A DNA stretch of 64,000 nt from PALSA-1353 sp050012375 (GTDB taxonomy: Bacteria; Planctomycetota; Phycisphaerae; Tepidisphaerales; Tepidisphaeraceae), in NCBI GenBank assembly GCA_050012375.1, contig JBEKHH010000004.1, positions 1 to 64,000 of the forward strand, read 5' to 3'. The notes beneath the pieces were generated by a model. That model was not told the DNA's origin. It ran no database searches and was given only the letters and a program-made list of their open reading frames with translations. The stretch's first letter is position 1. Each line of letters begins with the position of its first letter. The position numbers were made by a program, and so were the translations under genes. Of this stretch, positions 52,660-61,836 are shown one piece after another.

Positions 52660-54554
52660 GCCATCGCTTTTTCCGGTCTAGCCGCGGCCACCGCCGGAGA
52701 ATCCGCCTTTTTGCCGTATTCGCGCATCCGCGGCGGCACCAGGCTGATGTCCACCGCGTCATAGCTGATCCGGGGGCAATTGCCGGCGGGGTCGTACTGG
52801 GCAATCGTCGTCTTGAGAAATTCCTCGTCGTTGCGTTTGGGGAATGCGGGCTTGTAATGGGCCCCGCGCGATTCGTTGCGGGAGAGCGCCCCCATCAAAA
52901 TCGCCTCCGCCAGCACGATCATGTCCCGCGTCGCCCTGGCAAAACTCAAATTCTGGTTGGTCCACATCCCCGTGTCCGAAAGCTTCACGCGCTGGTATCG
53001 CTCTTTCCACTGCTGGCAGCGCTCCAGGGTCTGCTGCAAGCGTTCGTTGTGCCGCAGCACCGTGCAGTTGTCGGTCATCCACCGACCCATCTCCTGCCAA
53101 AGAAGATACGGATTCTCATCACCCTGATTGTTGACCAGCCAATTCTGGCGATCAGTCTCCTGCTTCACGGCGGCGTCAAAGACCGACTGCGGGACATCCG
53201 CCGCCGCCACCGCCGCGACATCCGTGCAGTAATTTTTCACGCATCGTCCGCCGAACAGCCCGTCGAATATGCAACTCAGCAGCGAATTGGCCCCCAGGCG
53301 GTTGGCCCCGTGATAGGCAAAGGACACTTCTCCCATGGCGTAAAGCCCGGGGATGCTGCTCATCATGTTGGCTGGATCGCCGAACTTCAGGCCGCCGGTC
53401 TTCTCGTCCTTCTTGAACCCGGCGCGCAAACCGCCCATGGAATAGTGGACGGCGGGGAAGATCTTCATCGGCTCGTCGAGCGGATCGACGCCGACGAACT
53501 TCTCGTAAATCTCCAGGATCCCCTCGAGCTTGGCGAGGATGCGTTGCCGCCCGATTTTCTTGACCATATCGGCGAGGTCCAGATAGACCATGTTTCCGCC
53601 GCCGACGCCCAGCTTCATTTCCGCGCAGACCTGGAAGAGTTCGCGGGTGGCGATGTCGCGTGGGACTAGGTTGCCGTATTTCGGATAGCGCTCTTCCAGG
53701 AAATAAAACCGCTCGGATTCGGGAATGGAGTTTGGAGGCCGCGTGTCGCCGGGGCGTTTGGGCACCCAAATGCGCCCGCCTTCGCCGCGGGCGGATTCGC
53801 TGATCAAGCGGCATTTGTCCTCTCCCGGGATGGCGGTGGGATGCACCTGGATGAACTCGGGATTCCCGTATTGCGCCCCCGCCTGGTAGCAACGCGAGGC
53901 CGCCCCGCCGGTGCAGATCACCGAATTCGTCGATTTCCCAAAGATCAGGCCGCATCCCCCCGTGGCCATGACCACGGCATCGGCGCGGAAGGGGCGGATT
54001 TGCATGGTCCGCATGTCTTGTGCAACGATGCCCACGCATTGCCCGTCGTGAATCACCGGCCAAAGAAATTCCCAGAACTCGTATTTATTGACCAGCCCAT
54101 CGGCCTCGTATCGCCGGGTCTGCTCGTCCAGAGCGTAGAGCAACTGCTGCCCGGTGGTCGCTCCGGCAAAGAACGTGCGCTTGATCAGCGATCCGCCGAA
54201 CAATCGCAATTCGCGCTGCCCCTCCGGCGTCCGGTTGAACGGCACGCCCATGCGATCCAGCAGATCGATGATCCGCGGCGCCCAGTTGCACATTTCGAGG
54301 ACGGGCGGCTGATCGGCCAAAAAATCCCCGCCCACGACGGTCTCATCAAAATGGATCCACTCGCTGTAGCCTTGTTGGCGGGCGATATCATTGCAGGCGT
54401 TGATGCCGCCCTGGGCACAAACGCTGTGGCTGCGCTTGACCGGGACCATCGAGAAGAGATCGACGTTGACGCCTTCCTCGGCCAGCTTCACGGTGCACGC
54501 CAGCCCGGCCAGACCGCCGCCGACCACGATGACTTTTTTTTCCACTGTCGACAT
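52656..54554 (-). CDS. sdhA: Succinate dehydrogenase/fumarate reductase flavoprotein subunit
   Basis: 632 aa. FAD-binding VVGGGLAGLACTVKLAEEG at 10-28, His-linkage region KRSHSVCAQGGINACNDI, and active-site motifs HPTAIPGEDKCRLISESARG and VHYSMGGLRAGF. The pattern suits the Bacillus/epsilon-type (SdhCAB, type B) enzymes. Precedes GT-C gene; upstream are the DinB gene and sdhC. The iron-sulfur subunit gene sdhB is absent from the window. Confidence 0.95.
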   Translation of the reverse strand: MSTVEKKVIVVGGGLAGLACTVKLAEEGVNVDLFSMVPVKRSHSVCAQGGINACNDIARQQGYSEWIHFDETVVGGDFLADQPPVLEMCNWAPRIIDLLDRMGVPFNRTPEGQRELRLFGGSLIKRTFFAGATTGQQLLYALDEQTRRYEADGLVNKYEFWEFLWPVIHDGQCVGIVAQDMRTMQIRPFRADAVVMATGGCGLIFGKSTNSVICTGGAASRCYQAGAQYGNPEFIQVHPTAIPGEDKCRLISESARGEGGRIWVPKRPGDTRPPNSIPESERFYFLEERYPKYGNLVPRDIATRELFQVCAEMKLGVGGGNMVYLDLADMVKKIGRQRILAKLEGILEIYEKFVGVDPLDEPMKIFPAVHYSMGGLRAGFKKDEKTGGLKFGDPANMMSSIPGLYAMGEVSFAYHGANRLGANSLLSCIFDGLFGGRCVKNYCTDVAAVAAADVPQSVFDAAVKQETDRQNWLVNNQGDENPYLLWQEMGRWMTDNCTVLRHNERLQQTLERCQQWKERYQRVKLSDTGMWTNQNLSFARATRDMIVLAEAILMGALSRNESRGAHYKPAFPKRNDEEFLKTTIAQYDPAGNCPRISYDAVDISLVPPRMREYGKKADSPAVAAARPEKAMA

Positions 54555-54557
54555 TCA

Positions 54558-55046
54558 TCAACCCTTCAGTGGTTTGCCCAGCTTGTCCCGCTTCAGGGCG
54601 ATGTAGCGCATGTGATGGTCGAGATGCTCGGCGGTCCATTGAAAGCTTTGCTCGAGCGTGATGACGCCGAGGTCCTGGTGCTGGGCCGTCCGAGCGAAAG
54701 CTGAATCGGACAGCTTGCGCAAAATCGAGGCCAGTTGCCGCCGGTTCAAATCCAGGATCTGAACGGCGATCTCGGCATCCTGCGCCTCGGGAAACAGGTT
54801 GGCGGCAAATTTGGCCTCGTCGAAGCTGAGGATCTGGGGATTTTCCTCGGCGATGATCCCCTTCATTCGCGCGGACCAGATCAACTCATCATCCATCAGA
54901 TGAAGCAGGATTTGTTGAATCGACCAAAGCCCGATGCCGGCGCCCGGCGGCGGAACCCAAAGCAGCTCATTGCGGGTCAGCCCGGCAACGGCGTTTCGCA
55001 GCTTCTGGCCACCGGCGGCAAAATCGTCAATGCGTTTCGGATCCAT
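54558..55046 (-). CDS. DinB-family (DUF664-like) protein
   Basis: 162 aa four-helix bundle of the DinB/YfiT group, which bind a metal by three His residues. Seen: WSIQQILLHLMDDELIW (first His) and EHLDHHMRYIALKRDKLG. Related proteins are thiol transferases or stress-linked. It sits between sdhC and sdhA with gaps of 3 and 9 nt, an unusual place. Confidence 0.85.
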   Translation of the reverse strand: MDPKRIDDFAAGGQKLRNAVAGLTRNELLWVPPPGAGIGLWSIQQILLHLMDDELIWSARMKGIIAEENPQILSFDEAKFAANLFPEAQDAEIAVQILDLNRRQLASILRKLSDSAFARTAQHQDLGVITLEQSFQWTAEHLDHHMRYIALKRDKLGKPLKG

Positions 55047-55055
55047 GTCATTATC

Positions 55056-55754
55056 CTAATGCACGATCATCGCCCTGTCGTGAATGGCCGCCCCAAGGGC
55101 GAGAAACCCGCAAAGCAGCGTGAAAACGAACAACCCCGCGCAAACATATCCCCATCTCCGCTGGGCGGCGGCGGTGATGGTCAGCCCCCAGGTAATTGCC
55201 GCCGTCCAAAACCCGTTGGCCAGATGAAAACACGAGGCGATGATCGCCACTGGATACACAAAATAGGCCACCCAAAGGCTGGAGTTGATGTGGCGGGCGG
55301 TGCTACGAGTGGCATCCTCCGGGACAAACTCCAAGGACCGGCCCAATATCCCCTTCATCCCCAGAACGTGGAACAACAAAAACAGGACGATAATGACCGC
55401 GCTGATCCGCTGGACGAGATAAAAGTAGTTCCTGGCGTAGGGATACTTCTCCACGTTCGGCTGCCCGCCGAGCGTGATCCAGATCCCGTAAACCGAATGG
55501 TAGATGATGGGCAGGAAGATGAAAATCCATTCCACGGCCCAGAGGAACGGCAGGGCGTGAATCTTGTCCACCTGAAGCTGATAGGTGTTGGCCGATCCCG
55601 TCCCGCCCTGGATCATTGTCGCGTTCACGATCAGATGGACGATGATATATCCCCCGAAAACCAGGCCGGTCAGGGAATGAAGCCGCCGAAGCAGAAAGCT
55701 CCCGCCACCGGAAACAGAAGACACGCTCAATGATGTCGCACTGGTTTGTGTCAC
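55056..55754 (-). CDS. sdhC: Succinate dehydrogenase cytochrome b558 membrane subunit
   Basis: 232 aa, five transmembrane helices, di-heme type as in B. subtilis SdhC. Histidine-bearing helices include LTGLVFGGYIIVHLIVNATM, IIYHSVYGIWITLGG, VLFLLFHVLGMKGILG and IIASCFHLANGFWTAAITWG. Start is a GTG with AAGGA about 12 nt upstream. A TATAAT lies at 55777-55782 on the minus strand. First gene of sdhC-dinB-sdhA. Confidence 0.93.
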   Translation of the reverse strand: MTQTSATSLSVSSVSGGGSFLLRRLHSLTGLVFGGYIIVHLIVNATMIQGGTGSANTYQLQVDKIHALPFLWAVEWIFIFLPIIYHSVYGIWITLGGQPNVEKYPYARNYFYLVQRISAVIIVLFLLFHVLGMKGILGRSLEFVPEDATRSTARHINSSLWVAYFVYPVAIIASCFHLANGFWTAAITWGLTITAAAQRRWGYVCAGLFVFTLLCGFLALGAAIHDRAMIVH

Positions 55755-55777
55755 GAGGGTAAGTCCTTAACCGATCA

Positions 55778-55815
55778 TTATAAAAGAAAACCGACGGATG
55801 GCCATCATCCGTCGG
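55778..55815 (-). terminator. Rho-independent terminator of the sedolisin gene
   Basis: Minus-strand stem CCGACGGATG/CATCCGTCGG (55791-55815 on the plus map), 10 bp, 5-nt loop, then TTTTCTTTTAT. It begins about 38 nt past the sedolisin stop. Its T-tail overlaps the -10 of sdhC. Confidence 0.85.
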
Positions 55816-55853
55816 CCGCTGTCGTTCAAGCTCTTCAAAGCGGAATGCTCGAT

Positions 55854-57197
55854 TCATCCATCGAGCGAGCTCCACGCATCCTGCTGCCAGTTGTCCAGAG
55901 AGTTCGGCAGTTGGGATGCCGCCGAGAATGTTCCCGGATTGGCATCGATCACGGCGGAATAGGTGTCGGGCCGCGAGGCTGCGGCAAACGGCAGCCGGCC
56001 GGTGCTCACGGGGATGATCGACGCTGTAACCGATCCGGTCAGCGCCGGCGTATAGGCCACACCGCTCGCGTTTGTTGTGATCGGTTCGACGACCAATGCC
56101 GAGATTATGTCCTGAGCAATCGGCGAGCCTTTGCCGGTCACCAAATCGAAGCCCGGCCCAGCGGCGTAATAGCCGTTGTTCCCCGTGGTGATGTCCTTGA
56201 AATCACTCTCCGGCAGACCCAGCATCGTGCCAATCATTTGCGATCCGGTCAGGGACGGAAAGCCTAACATCATCCGACCCTGATCCGCGTCGGCAACCAG
56301 GGCCGCCCACTGCGGCGCTCCCGCGCTTGTCCCGCCCACCTCAAACCAGCCGGACTGGCGTTGGTAGGGCGTGGTGTCGTAAACCATGTACGGCGTTCCG
56401 GCGTTATATGACACATCCGGCGAATAGTTCTGCTCCAGCGTGCTGATCCCGCCGCCGCTGTTCGACCAGGCTGTTTCACCGAGATAATTCCCCGAGCCGT
56501 CCGCGGACAACACCGTCCCGCCAACGGCCAAAACGTTGGTTGACGTGGCCGGATACGATGGAACGCTGTTATCCCCCGATGCGGCAACAAACACGATCCC
56601 ACCGGCAAGGCCTGAGCTGTCCAAATGGCCGGCGGGCGTGGTGAAATAGCTGTCGTAACTCTGCTCGCCGCTGAATTCCGACCCGCCCCAGCTCATCGAA
56701 ACCGCCACCACCCCGGTCAAAGAGCTGGCGTAATTCACGGCGTTCATCAGGTCAGTGAAGCTGGACGACCTGGCCTCCACCAGCACGATATCCGCCTGCG
56801 GCGCAATCACGTGGGCCCATTCCACGTCCAGCGACTGCTCCAGGGCCCACCCGCCATTGGTCGCCGGCGTGCCCTCGGGCGTGGCCACCGACAATACAAA
56901 ATTCCCCGCCGCATCCCCGTTGCCCAAATCAATGGCCGCGTCGAAGGATTTCAGGTCGCTGGAAATCGTGGGATCGCCGTAGGCGTCGACGATGGCAATC
57001 TTTTGCCCCGCCCCCCATGCCCCCGTTTTCGTGCCGCCAACCGTGAAATAGACTTGCGAAAACCCATACGCCGATCGAACTTCCGCCGGCGTCAACACGG
57101 TCACCGCCGAAGAAAACAGGGTCCGCGGCTCTAAAACCTCCATCGCCACGCGCCGAACCACGGCTGCGATCCGATCATTCTTATTCTCGCTGGCCAT
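55854..57197 (-). CDS. Secreted sedolisin-type (S53) serine peptidase
   Basis: 447 aa. Start ATG has AAGGAG at 6 nt. The N-terminus carries VLEPRTLFSS, the planctomycete export-linked LEPR motif, not a classical signal peptide. Catalytic residues: Glu/Asp in WALEQSLDVEWAH (about 117-121), oxyanion Asp in AASGDNS (about 207), Ser in GGTSAGAPQWAAL (about 290), and the C-terminal Ca site FKDITTGNNG...AGPGFDLVTGKGSP. The large activation pro-domain usual in sedolisins is missing. A terminal domain of about 70 residues follows the Ca site. Confidence 0.9.
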   Translation of the reverse strand: MASENKNDRIAAVVRRVAMEVLEPRTLFSSAVTVLTPAEVRSAYGFSQVYFTVGGTKTGAWGAGQKIAIVDAYGDPTISSDLKSFDAAIDLGNGDAAGNFVLSVATPEGTPATNGGWALEQSLDVEWAHVIAPQADIVLVEARSSSFTDLMNAVNYASSLTGVVAVSMSWGGSEFSGEQSYDSYFTTPAGHLDSSGLAGGIVFVAASGDNSVPSYPATSTNVLAVGGTVLSADGSGNYLGETAWSNSGGGISTLEQNYSPDVSYNAGTPYMVYDTTPYQRQSGWFEVGGTSAGAPQWAALVADADQGRMMLGFPSLTGSQMIGTMLGLPESDFKDITTGNNGYYAAGPGFDLVTGKGSPIAQDIISALVVEPITTNASGVAYTPALTGSVTASIIPVSTGRLPFAAASRPDTYSAVIDANPGTFSAASQLPNSLDNWQQDAWSSLDG

Positions 57198-57461
57198 AAT
57201 GAACTCCTTACCAGCCACTTGTGCTCAAGAAGCGAATCCCATCGGCCCATCTATACATCAGACCCGCCCAATCGACGGTAAAGGAATAATGCCTGATTAT
57301 CGCGCAATGTTTCATGGAATACACGCGGAATTGCAAATTAATCGGCCTCTTATCGGACTCGACCACCTCCAGCGCCAAAATCGGCAGACCTTAACCCGCG
57401 CCGATCCGACCCCCGGGCTTGTTGTCACCCCTTCGCCTTTCCGATACAAACCTCTCGTCTC

Positions 57462-58793
57462 ATGACCTCGCCGCCGGTGAATTCCAACCCGCAGCCTACT
57501 CCTCCCCAACGCCTCCGCCAATGGATAATCGCCAACCCCTTCCTTCTCGTAGCCATCATCTACCTCCTGGGCAACGGTCTGCAATTCGCCTTCTCCCGTC
57601 AAGACTCTTCTGAATGGGACCAGGTTTTCGTCCGGGCCGCACGGCAATTAATTGGCAAAGGCGACATCTACGCCGCCCCGGTTGTGACCTCGACGCGCCC
57701 CAGCCCCGAACTTTTCCAACTGCTGCATCCCTTCACGTATCCGCCATTTCAGGCAATTCTCGCCATTCCCTTCACCTTCCTCCCCCCCCTGCTGAGCCGG
57801 ATTTGCTGGTTCCTCGTCCAAGTCGCGGCCCTGACCACGCTCTGGCAAGTAAGTTGGAGAATCAGCGGCGGGCGCCGCCTCAACCGGGGCCGCTGGACCC
57901 CGGCCGAAGCGGCCATTTGCGTCCTCGGCCTCAGCGCCGGAATGCGATACGTTCAGGGAGTTTTCGGACATCAACAAACAGACATCCTGATCGACGCATT
58001 GTTAGTTGGGGGCTGTTTTGCCTGGCAAAACCGACGGGATATCCTTGCCGCCAGCGCCTGGGGCGTGGCCGCCGCTTTCAAAGGCCCGCCCCTGCTGCTG
58101 GCTCCGTACCTGGCCTGGCGCGGCCGCTGGTTCGCCGCCGCCTGGACGATCATCCTGGCCATCGCCCTCAACGTCCTGCCCGACGCCATTCATCGCGCCC
58201 CTCACGGCATCTGGCTCACCCAGTGGTACACCCGCATCGTAAAACCCACGAGCGGGGATGTCGGCGCGTGGTACGTCGATGTCACCATCAACCAATCCAT
58301 CGCCGGAGCAGCCCACCGATTCTTCACCACCGGCTGGTCCATCGCCAATGGCCAGCTCAACATCTCCTACAACAAGAAAATCCTCCCGCCGAAGGTTCTA
58401 AAGCTCCTGGTCTATGCGTTGGAAATCGCGTTGTTGGCGGCCGCCGCCTGGGCCATGGGCCGCCCCTTCCGCCGCCCCTCTGATGCCCGCATCGCCGGGC
58501 TCGAATTCGCCCTGGTAATGCTATTGATGCTGCTTCTGTCTCCGATGTCGCACAAAACGCATTTCGGGATTTTGATCCTTCCCGGCTTCTTCGTGGCCCG
58601 CATGGCCATCGAACACCACGACCGCATCGCCGCCTGGTGCATGCTGGCCTGCGTGATCGTCATCGGCCTGCTCGATCATTTCTTTTTTTACACGGCACTT
58701 GGAGACATGTTCGCATGGTACGGCAACGTCATGTGGGGCACGATCGCGCTGGGGGTTGCGTGCTTCCATTCCCTGGCAGTGCAATCGAAATGA
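57462..58793 (+). CDS. GT87-like (DUF2029) membrane glycosyltransferase
   Basis: 443 aa with about ten helices. SSEWDQVFVRAARQLIGKGD in the first loop and HPFTYPPFQAILAIPFTFLP match DUF2029/GT87 mannosyltransferases acting on polyprenyl-linked donors. Later LINWYxx-type variation aside, LTQWYTRIVKPTSGDVGAWY and NQSIAGAAHRFFTTG conform. Substrate unknown. Stands alone between the sedolisin and tRNA-Val. Confidence 0.82.
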   Translation: MTSPPVNSNPQPTPPQRLRQWIIANPFLLVAIIYLLGNGLQFAFSRQDSSEWDQVFVRAARQLIGKGDIYAAPVVTSTRPSPELFQLLHPFTYPPFQAILAIPFTFLPPLLSRICWFLVQVAALTTLWQVSWRISGGRRLNRGRWTPAEAAICVLGLSAGMRYVQGVFGHQQTDILIDALLVGGCFAWQNRRDILAASAWGVAAAFKGPPLLLAPYLAWRGRWFAAAWTIILAIALNVLPDAIHRAPHGIWLTQWYTRIVKPTSGDVGAWYVDVTINQSIAGAAHRFFTTGWSIANGQLNISYNKKILPPKVLKLLVYALEIALLAAAAWAMGRPFRRPSDARIAGLEFALVMLLMLLLSPMSHKTHFGILILPGFFVARMAIEHHDRIAAWCMLACVIVIGLLDHFFFYTALGDMFAWYGNVMWGTIALGVACFHSLAVQSK

Positions 58794-58830
58794 CGGATCG
58801 CGGGAGCGCAGCGAAGCGAAGCGGCTTCAA

Positions 58831-58903
58831 TGGGCGATACAGGATTCGAACCTGTGACTTCCACCTTGTAAGGGTGGCACTCTAGCCGCTGAGTTAATCG
58901 CCC
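58831..58903 (-). tRNA. tRNA-Val (TAC anticodon)
   Basis: 73 nt. Acceptor GGGCGAT/ATCGCCC, D-arm AACTCAGCGGCTAGAGT, anticodon stem CCACC/GGTGG around CTTACAA (anticodon TAC), T-arm CACAGGTTCGAATCCTGT, discriminator A. CCA is not encoded. Confidence 0.95.
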
Positions 58904-58950
58904 GTTCTTCCCGGAAATTCTACCTGCCGAGCGCCGCGCCCGCCATCGGG

Positions 58951-58976
58951 CATTCGGCAGTCGGCAGTCGGCATTT
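58951..58976. repeat. CATTCGGCAGTCGGCAGTCGGCATT repeat
   Basis: Three to four imperfect 7-nt units of (A/T)CGGCAG/T between tRNA-Val and the gpsA stop. Same type as other short-unit repeats in the window. Confidence 0.6.
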
Positions 58977-58981
58977 CCGCC

Positions 58982-59977
58982 TCATTCCGCCTTGGCTTCT
59001 CTGGTCATCAGCGTCGTCAGGGCCCGAATCACATCCATCCCCTCAAACAGCACCGCGTGCACGGCCTCGGTGATCGGCATCTCCACGTTGTATCGGATGG
59101 ATAATTCGCGCACGCTGCGCGTCGTGGGCACGCCCTCGGCCACGCTGTCCATGCTCCCCAGAATATCCTGAAGTTTCCGGCCTTTGCCGACTTGTTCGCC
59201 GACGGTGCGATTGCGCCCTTCGGGGCTGACGCAGGTGGTGATCAGATCGCCGAGTCCGGCCAATCCCTGGAAGGTCAATTCCTGGGCCCCCATGGCCACG
59301 CCCAGGCGGGTGATTTCGACCAGCCCGCGCGTGACCAGCGCGGCCTTGGCGTTATTTCCCGCGGCCAGCCCGTCCAGAATCCCCGCCGCGATGGCGATGA
59401 CGTTCTTGGTCGCGCCGGCCAACTCCGTGCCGATCACATCGGAATTGGTATAGACGCGAAACCACTGAGTCGAAAACACATTTTGGATTCGCTGTGCGAG
59501 TTGGGCATCCTCCGTGGCCGCCACGGCCGTCGCCGGGAGATATCGCGCCAGTTCCGCGGCGATATTCGGTCCGGACAGCGCCGCCAGCCCCCGGCCGCGC
59601 CCCACCAATTCCATGATGATCTGCGTGGGTCGCAACAGCGTGTGATTCTCGATGCCCTTGGCCACCGAAATAATCGGAACGCCGACGGGCACATGTTGCG
59701 CCAGGCGCTTCCAGACGCTGCGCATGTATTGCGTCGGGACCGCCGAGAGGATGAGCGTGCATCCCTTGAAACATTCCGCGTCGTTGGCCGTGAGTTGAAC
59801 GTTCCGCGGCAATCTCACGCCGGGCAGCAGCCGCTGATTTTCCCGGTTCTGAATGAGCCGATTGATCGACTCTTCGAACACGCCCCAAAGGGTGACGCTA
59901 TGCCCGCCCTGGCTAAGGAGCAAAGAGCAGACTGTCGCCATCGCCCCGTCGCCAACGATCGTCACGCGCTCGGACAT
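58982..59977 (-). CDS. gpsA: Glycerol-3-phosphate dehydrogenase [NAD(P)+]
   Basis: 331 aa cytosolic enzyme making sn-glycerol 3-phosphate for phospholipids. N-terminal IVGDGAMATVCSLLLSQGGH (Rossmann), SVAKGIEN, LSGPNIAAELA, and the catalytic Lys in ELAGATKNVIAIAAG, then GLAGLGDLITTCVSPEGRNR. Full length. Confidence 0.96.
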   Translation of the reverse strand: MSERVTIVGDGAMATVCSLLLSQGGHSVTLWGVFEESINRLIQNRENQRLLPGVRLPRNVQLTANDAECFKGCTLILSAVPTQYMRSVWKRLAQHVPVGVPIISVAKGIENHTLLRPTQIIMELVGRGRGLAALSGPNIAAELARYLPATAVAATEDAQLAQRIQNVFSTQWFRVYTNSDVIGTELAGATKNVIAIAAGILDGLAAGNNAKAALVTRGLVEITRLGVAMGAQELTFQGLAGLGDLITTCVSPEGRNRTVGEQVGKGRKLQDILGSMDSVAEGVPTTRSVRELSIRYNVEMPITEAVHAVLFEGMDVIRALTTLMTREAKAE

Positions 59978-59989
59978 GGAGACATCTTA

Positions 59990-60052
59990 CGAATGCCGAA
60001 TGGCTAATGAAAGATTTGTCATTGGTCACTTGTCACTTGTCATTTGTCGTTC
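59990..60052. repeat. GTCATTGGTCACTTGTCACTTGTCATT repeat
   Basis: A run of about five imperfect 9-10-nt units (GTCATTGGTC, ACTTGTC, ACTTGTC, ATTTGTCGTT). Its end encodes the last residues (ERQMTSDK) and stop of the GH20 gene. This suggests the repeat arose into or replaced the original 3' end. Confidence 0.65.
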
Positions 60053-61714
60053 TGCATTCAGCCACCCGACGCTCTCGTCCAATCCTCCCGGCCGATTTCG
60101 CGCCAGCCAACAGTGGCGATGGCGCTGGATGATTTGTTCGAGTTCGTCCGACAGACGCTCGCCGTTTTCGCCTCCGGCTTTTCGGCAGGCGAAGCGGAGC
60201 ATCGCGGCCGCGTTTTCAAATTCGGACTTTATCAGCGCGGCATCCTCCCGTTGCATATTCGAGGCATGAACATTTCGCATCGCCGCGTCGATGGCCGCTT
60301 CCGCCGCTTCGAGGCCTGTCTGCGTTATGCCGTCCATGGGATCACGGTGAGCGGATGTCGGCACGAGAATGTTGAACAAAGCCGATCGATTGGGAATGAT
60401 CTTCCCCACCGCCTGGTAAACATTGCCCAACTCACAGGCCGCCGCGCCCATCACGCCGGCCGCATCGGCCAGGGCGTGCACATCCAGCATGCGCGGCAGA
60501 GGCAAATCCCGGTTCGATTGCAAACACCAGCTCATGCCCGCTCCGGCAGCCAGGCCGGCGTAACTCATCGGGAGATATTGCAAATGTCCGTAGTCGCCCC
60601 AATCGGCATTCAAATATCCGCGCGCCCCGTGCGCCAATCCCGCCTCTGCCGCCGCGCGCTGGTTGGCGAGCATATTGTCGGTGCGACCGGCGATGCTGCA
60701 CCAACTGCTGGTCCCCGGGCAAACGTAAAATTCCACGCCGCTTTGGCTGAATCGCCGCGCCTCGGCGTCGAACGGATGATCGGCCTCGTAGCCCCAGTTC
60801 AGCGCGATCACATCCGGCGGCAAGGGGCCGATCAATTCCGGCTGGCGTAAAATGATGTCGCCCCAGAACATCATCCGCCGCCCATGCCGCCGGACCAAAT
60901 CGTTCACCCGGCCAAGAAATTCGAGATACACCTGATGCACGCCGCGTTTGAGGCACCGGTCCTTGCTGCGGCCCTGGCCGATGTCGAACGTCTCATCGCA
61001 GCCGACGTTGAACAGGGCACTGGAGAAATTCGGCAAAAGCTGCGAATACAAATCGCCGAGCAACTCCAGACTGCGCGGATCGGTGGGGCAAAGACTAAAC
61101 GGCCCGGGCCATCGAAATCCCCACGGGGTATCGGCCCCATCCGGCGCTTCGGCCAGCGGCAAATAGCGCGGATGGCGCAGCCAACGCTCCATGTGCCCAA
61201 AGCTGTTCTGATTCGGCACAAGGTCGATGAACCGCGCTTTGCAGAACTGATCGAGCCGGCGAATTTCCTCGGCGGTCATCGGGCTGGCCGATCGCCACAC
61301 TTCTTCATGCCCGCGATAGGCGAACGTGTGCTCGACGTAAAGTTGGAGATGATTGATCTTCCACTCGGCCAGCCGATCCACCAGCGAAAGCAGCGTGGCC
61401 AAGGTCGGCACCTTGTCGCGACTGATATCCAGCATCACGCCGCGCACGGGGAAGTCGGGCCAATCTTCGATCTCCAGGCACGGCAGCGCGGCGGGAAACT
61501 GCCGCCTGAGCTGGGCAACCGTCTGGCGCCCATAAAAAATCCCCGCCGCATCGTGAGCGACGAGGCTGCAATTGGCCGGCGTTATGGAAAGTTGGTACCC
61601 CTGCGGCCGGGCAACGGCCGAATCGATGTTCTCTTCCACGGCCGCGCTGGAATGACCCGCCAGCCGCTTCACTCGACGCGGCGAGGGCAACAGCACCATT
61701 GCATCGTTGCTCAT
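60026..61714 (-). CDS. Glycoside hydrolase family 20 beta-hexosaminidase
   Basis: 562 aa, cuts terminal GlcNAc/GalNAc by substrate assistance. An N-terminal GH20b-like domain (AAGIFYGRQTVAQLRRQF) is followed by the barrel: FPVRGVMLDISRDKVPTLAT, then the catalytic D-E pair in FNVGCDETFDIG (about 240-241), and MMFWGDIIL. No signal peptide, so probably intracellular or exported by other means. Long helical C-terminus (about 450-562). Wzc-like gene lies about 120 nt upstream. Confidence 0.92.
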   Translation of the reverse strand: MSNDAMVLLPSPRRVKRLAGHSSAAVEENIDSAVARPQGYQLSITPANCSLVAHDAAGIFYGRQTVAQLRRQFPAALPCLEIEDWPDFPVRGVMLDISRDKVPTLATLLSLVDRLAEWKINHLQLYVEHTFAYRGHEEVWRSASPMTAEEIRRLDQFCKARFIDLVPNQNSFGHMERWLRHPRYLPLAEAPDGADTPWGFRWPGPFSLCPTDPRSLELLGDLYSQLLPNFSSALFNVGCDETFDIGQGRSKDRCLKRGVHQVYLEFLGRVNDLVRRHGRRMMFWGDIILRQPELIGPLPPDVIALNWGYEADHPFDAEARRFSQSGVEFYVCPGTSSWCSIAGRTDNMLANQRAAAEAGLAHGARGYLNADWGDYGHLQYLPMSYAGLAAGAGMSWCLQSNRDLPLPRMLDVHALADAAGVMGAAACELGNVYQAVGKIIPNRSALFNILVPTSAHRDPMDGITQTGLEAAEAAIDAAMRNVHASNMQREDAALIKSEFENAAAMLRFACRKAGGENGERLSDELEQIIQRHRHCWLARNRPGGLDESVGWLNAERQMTSDK

Positions 61715-61836
61715 CGGCGCACAGTCTAACTGCGCGCAGTGGACGGCGTCGAAGGGTCAGACCGCCGCATAAAAAAACGGCGCCGATTTTCACTCGGCGC
61801 CGCCTCTCTTTTTCTCAAATGATGGGTCGATGCGAC

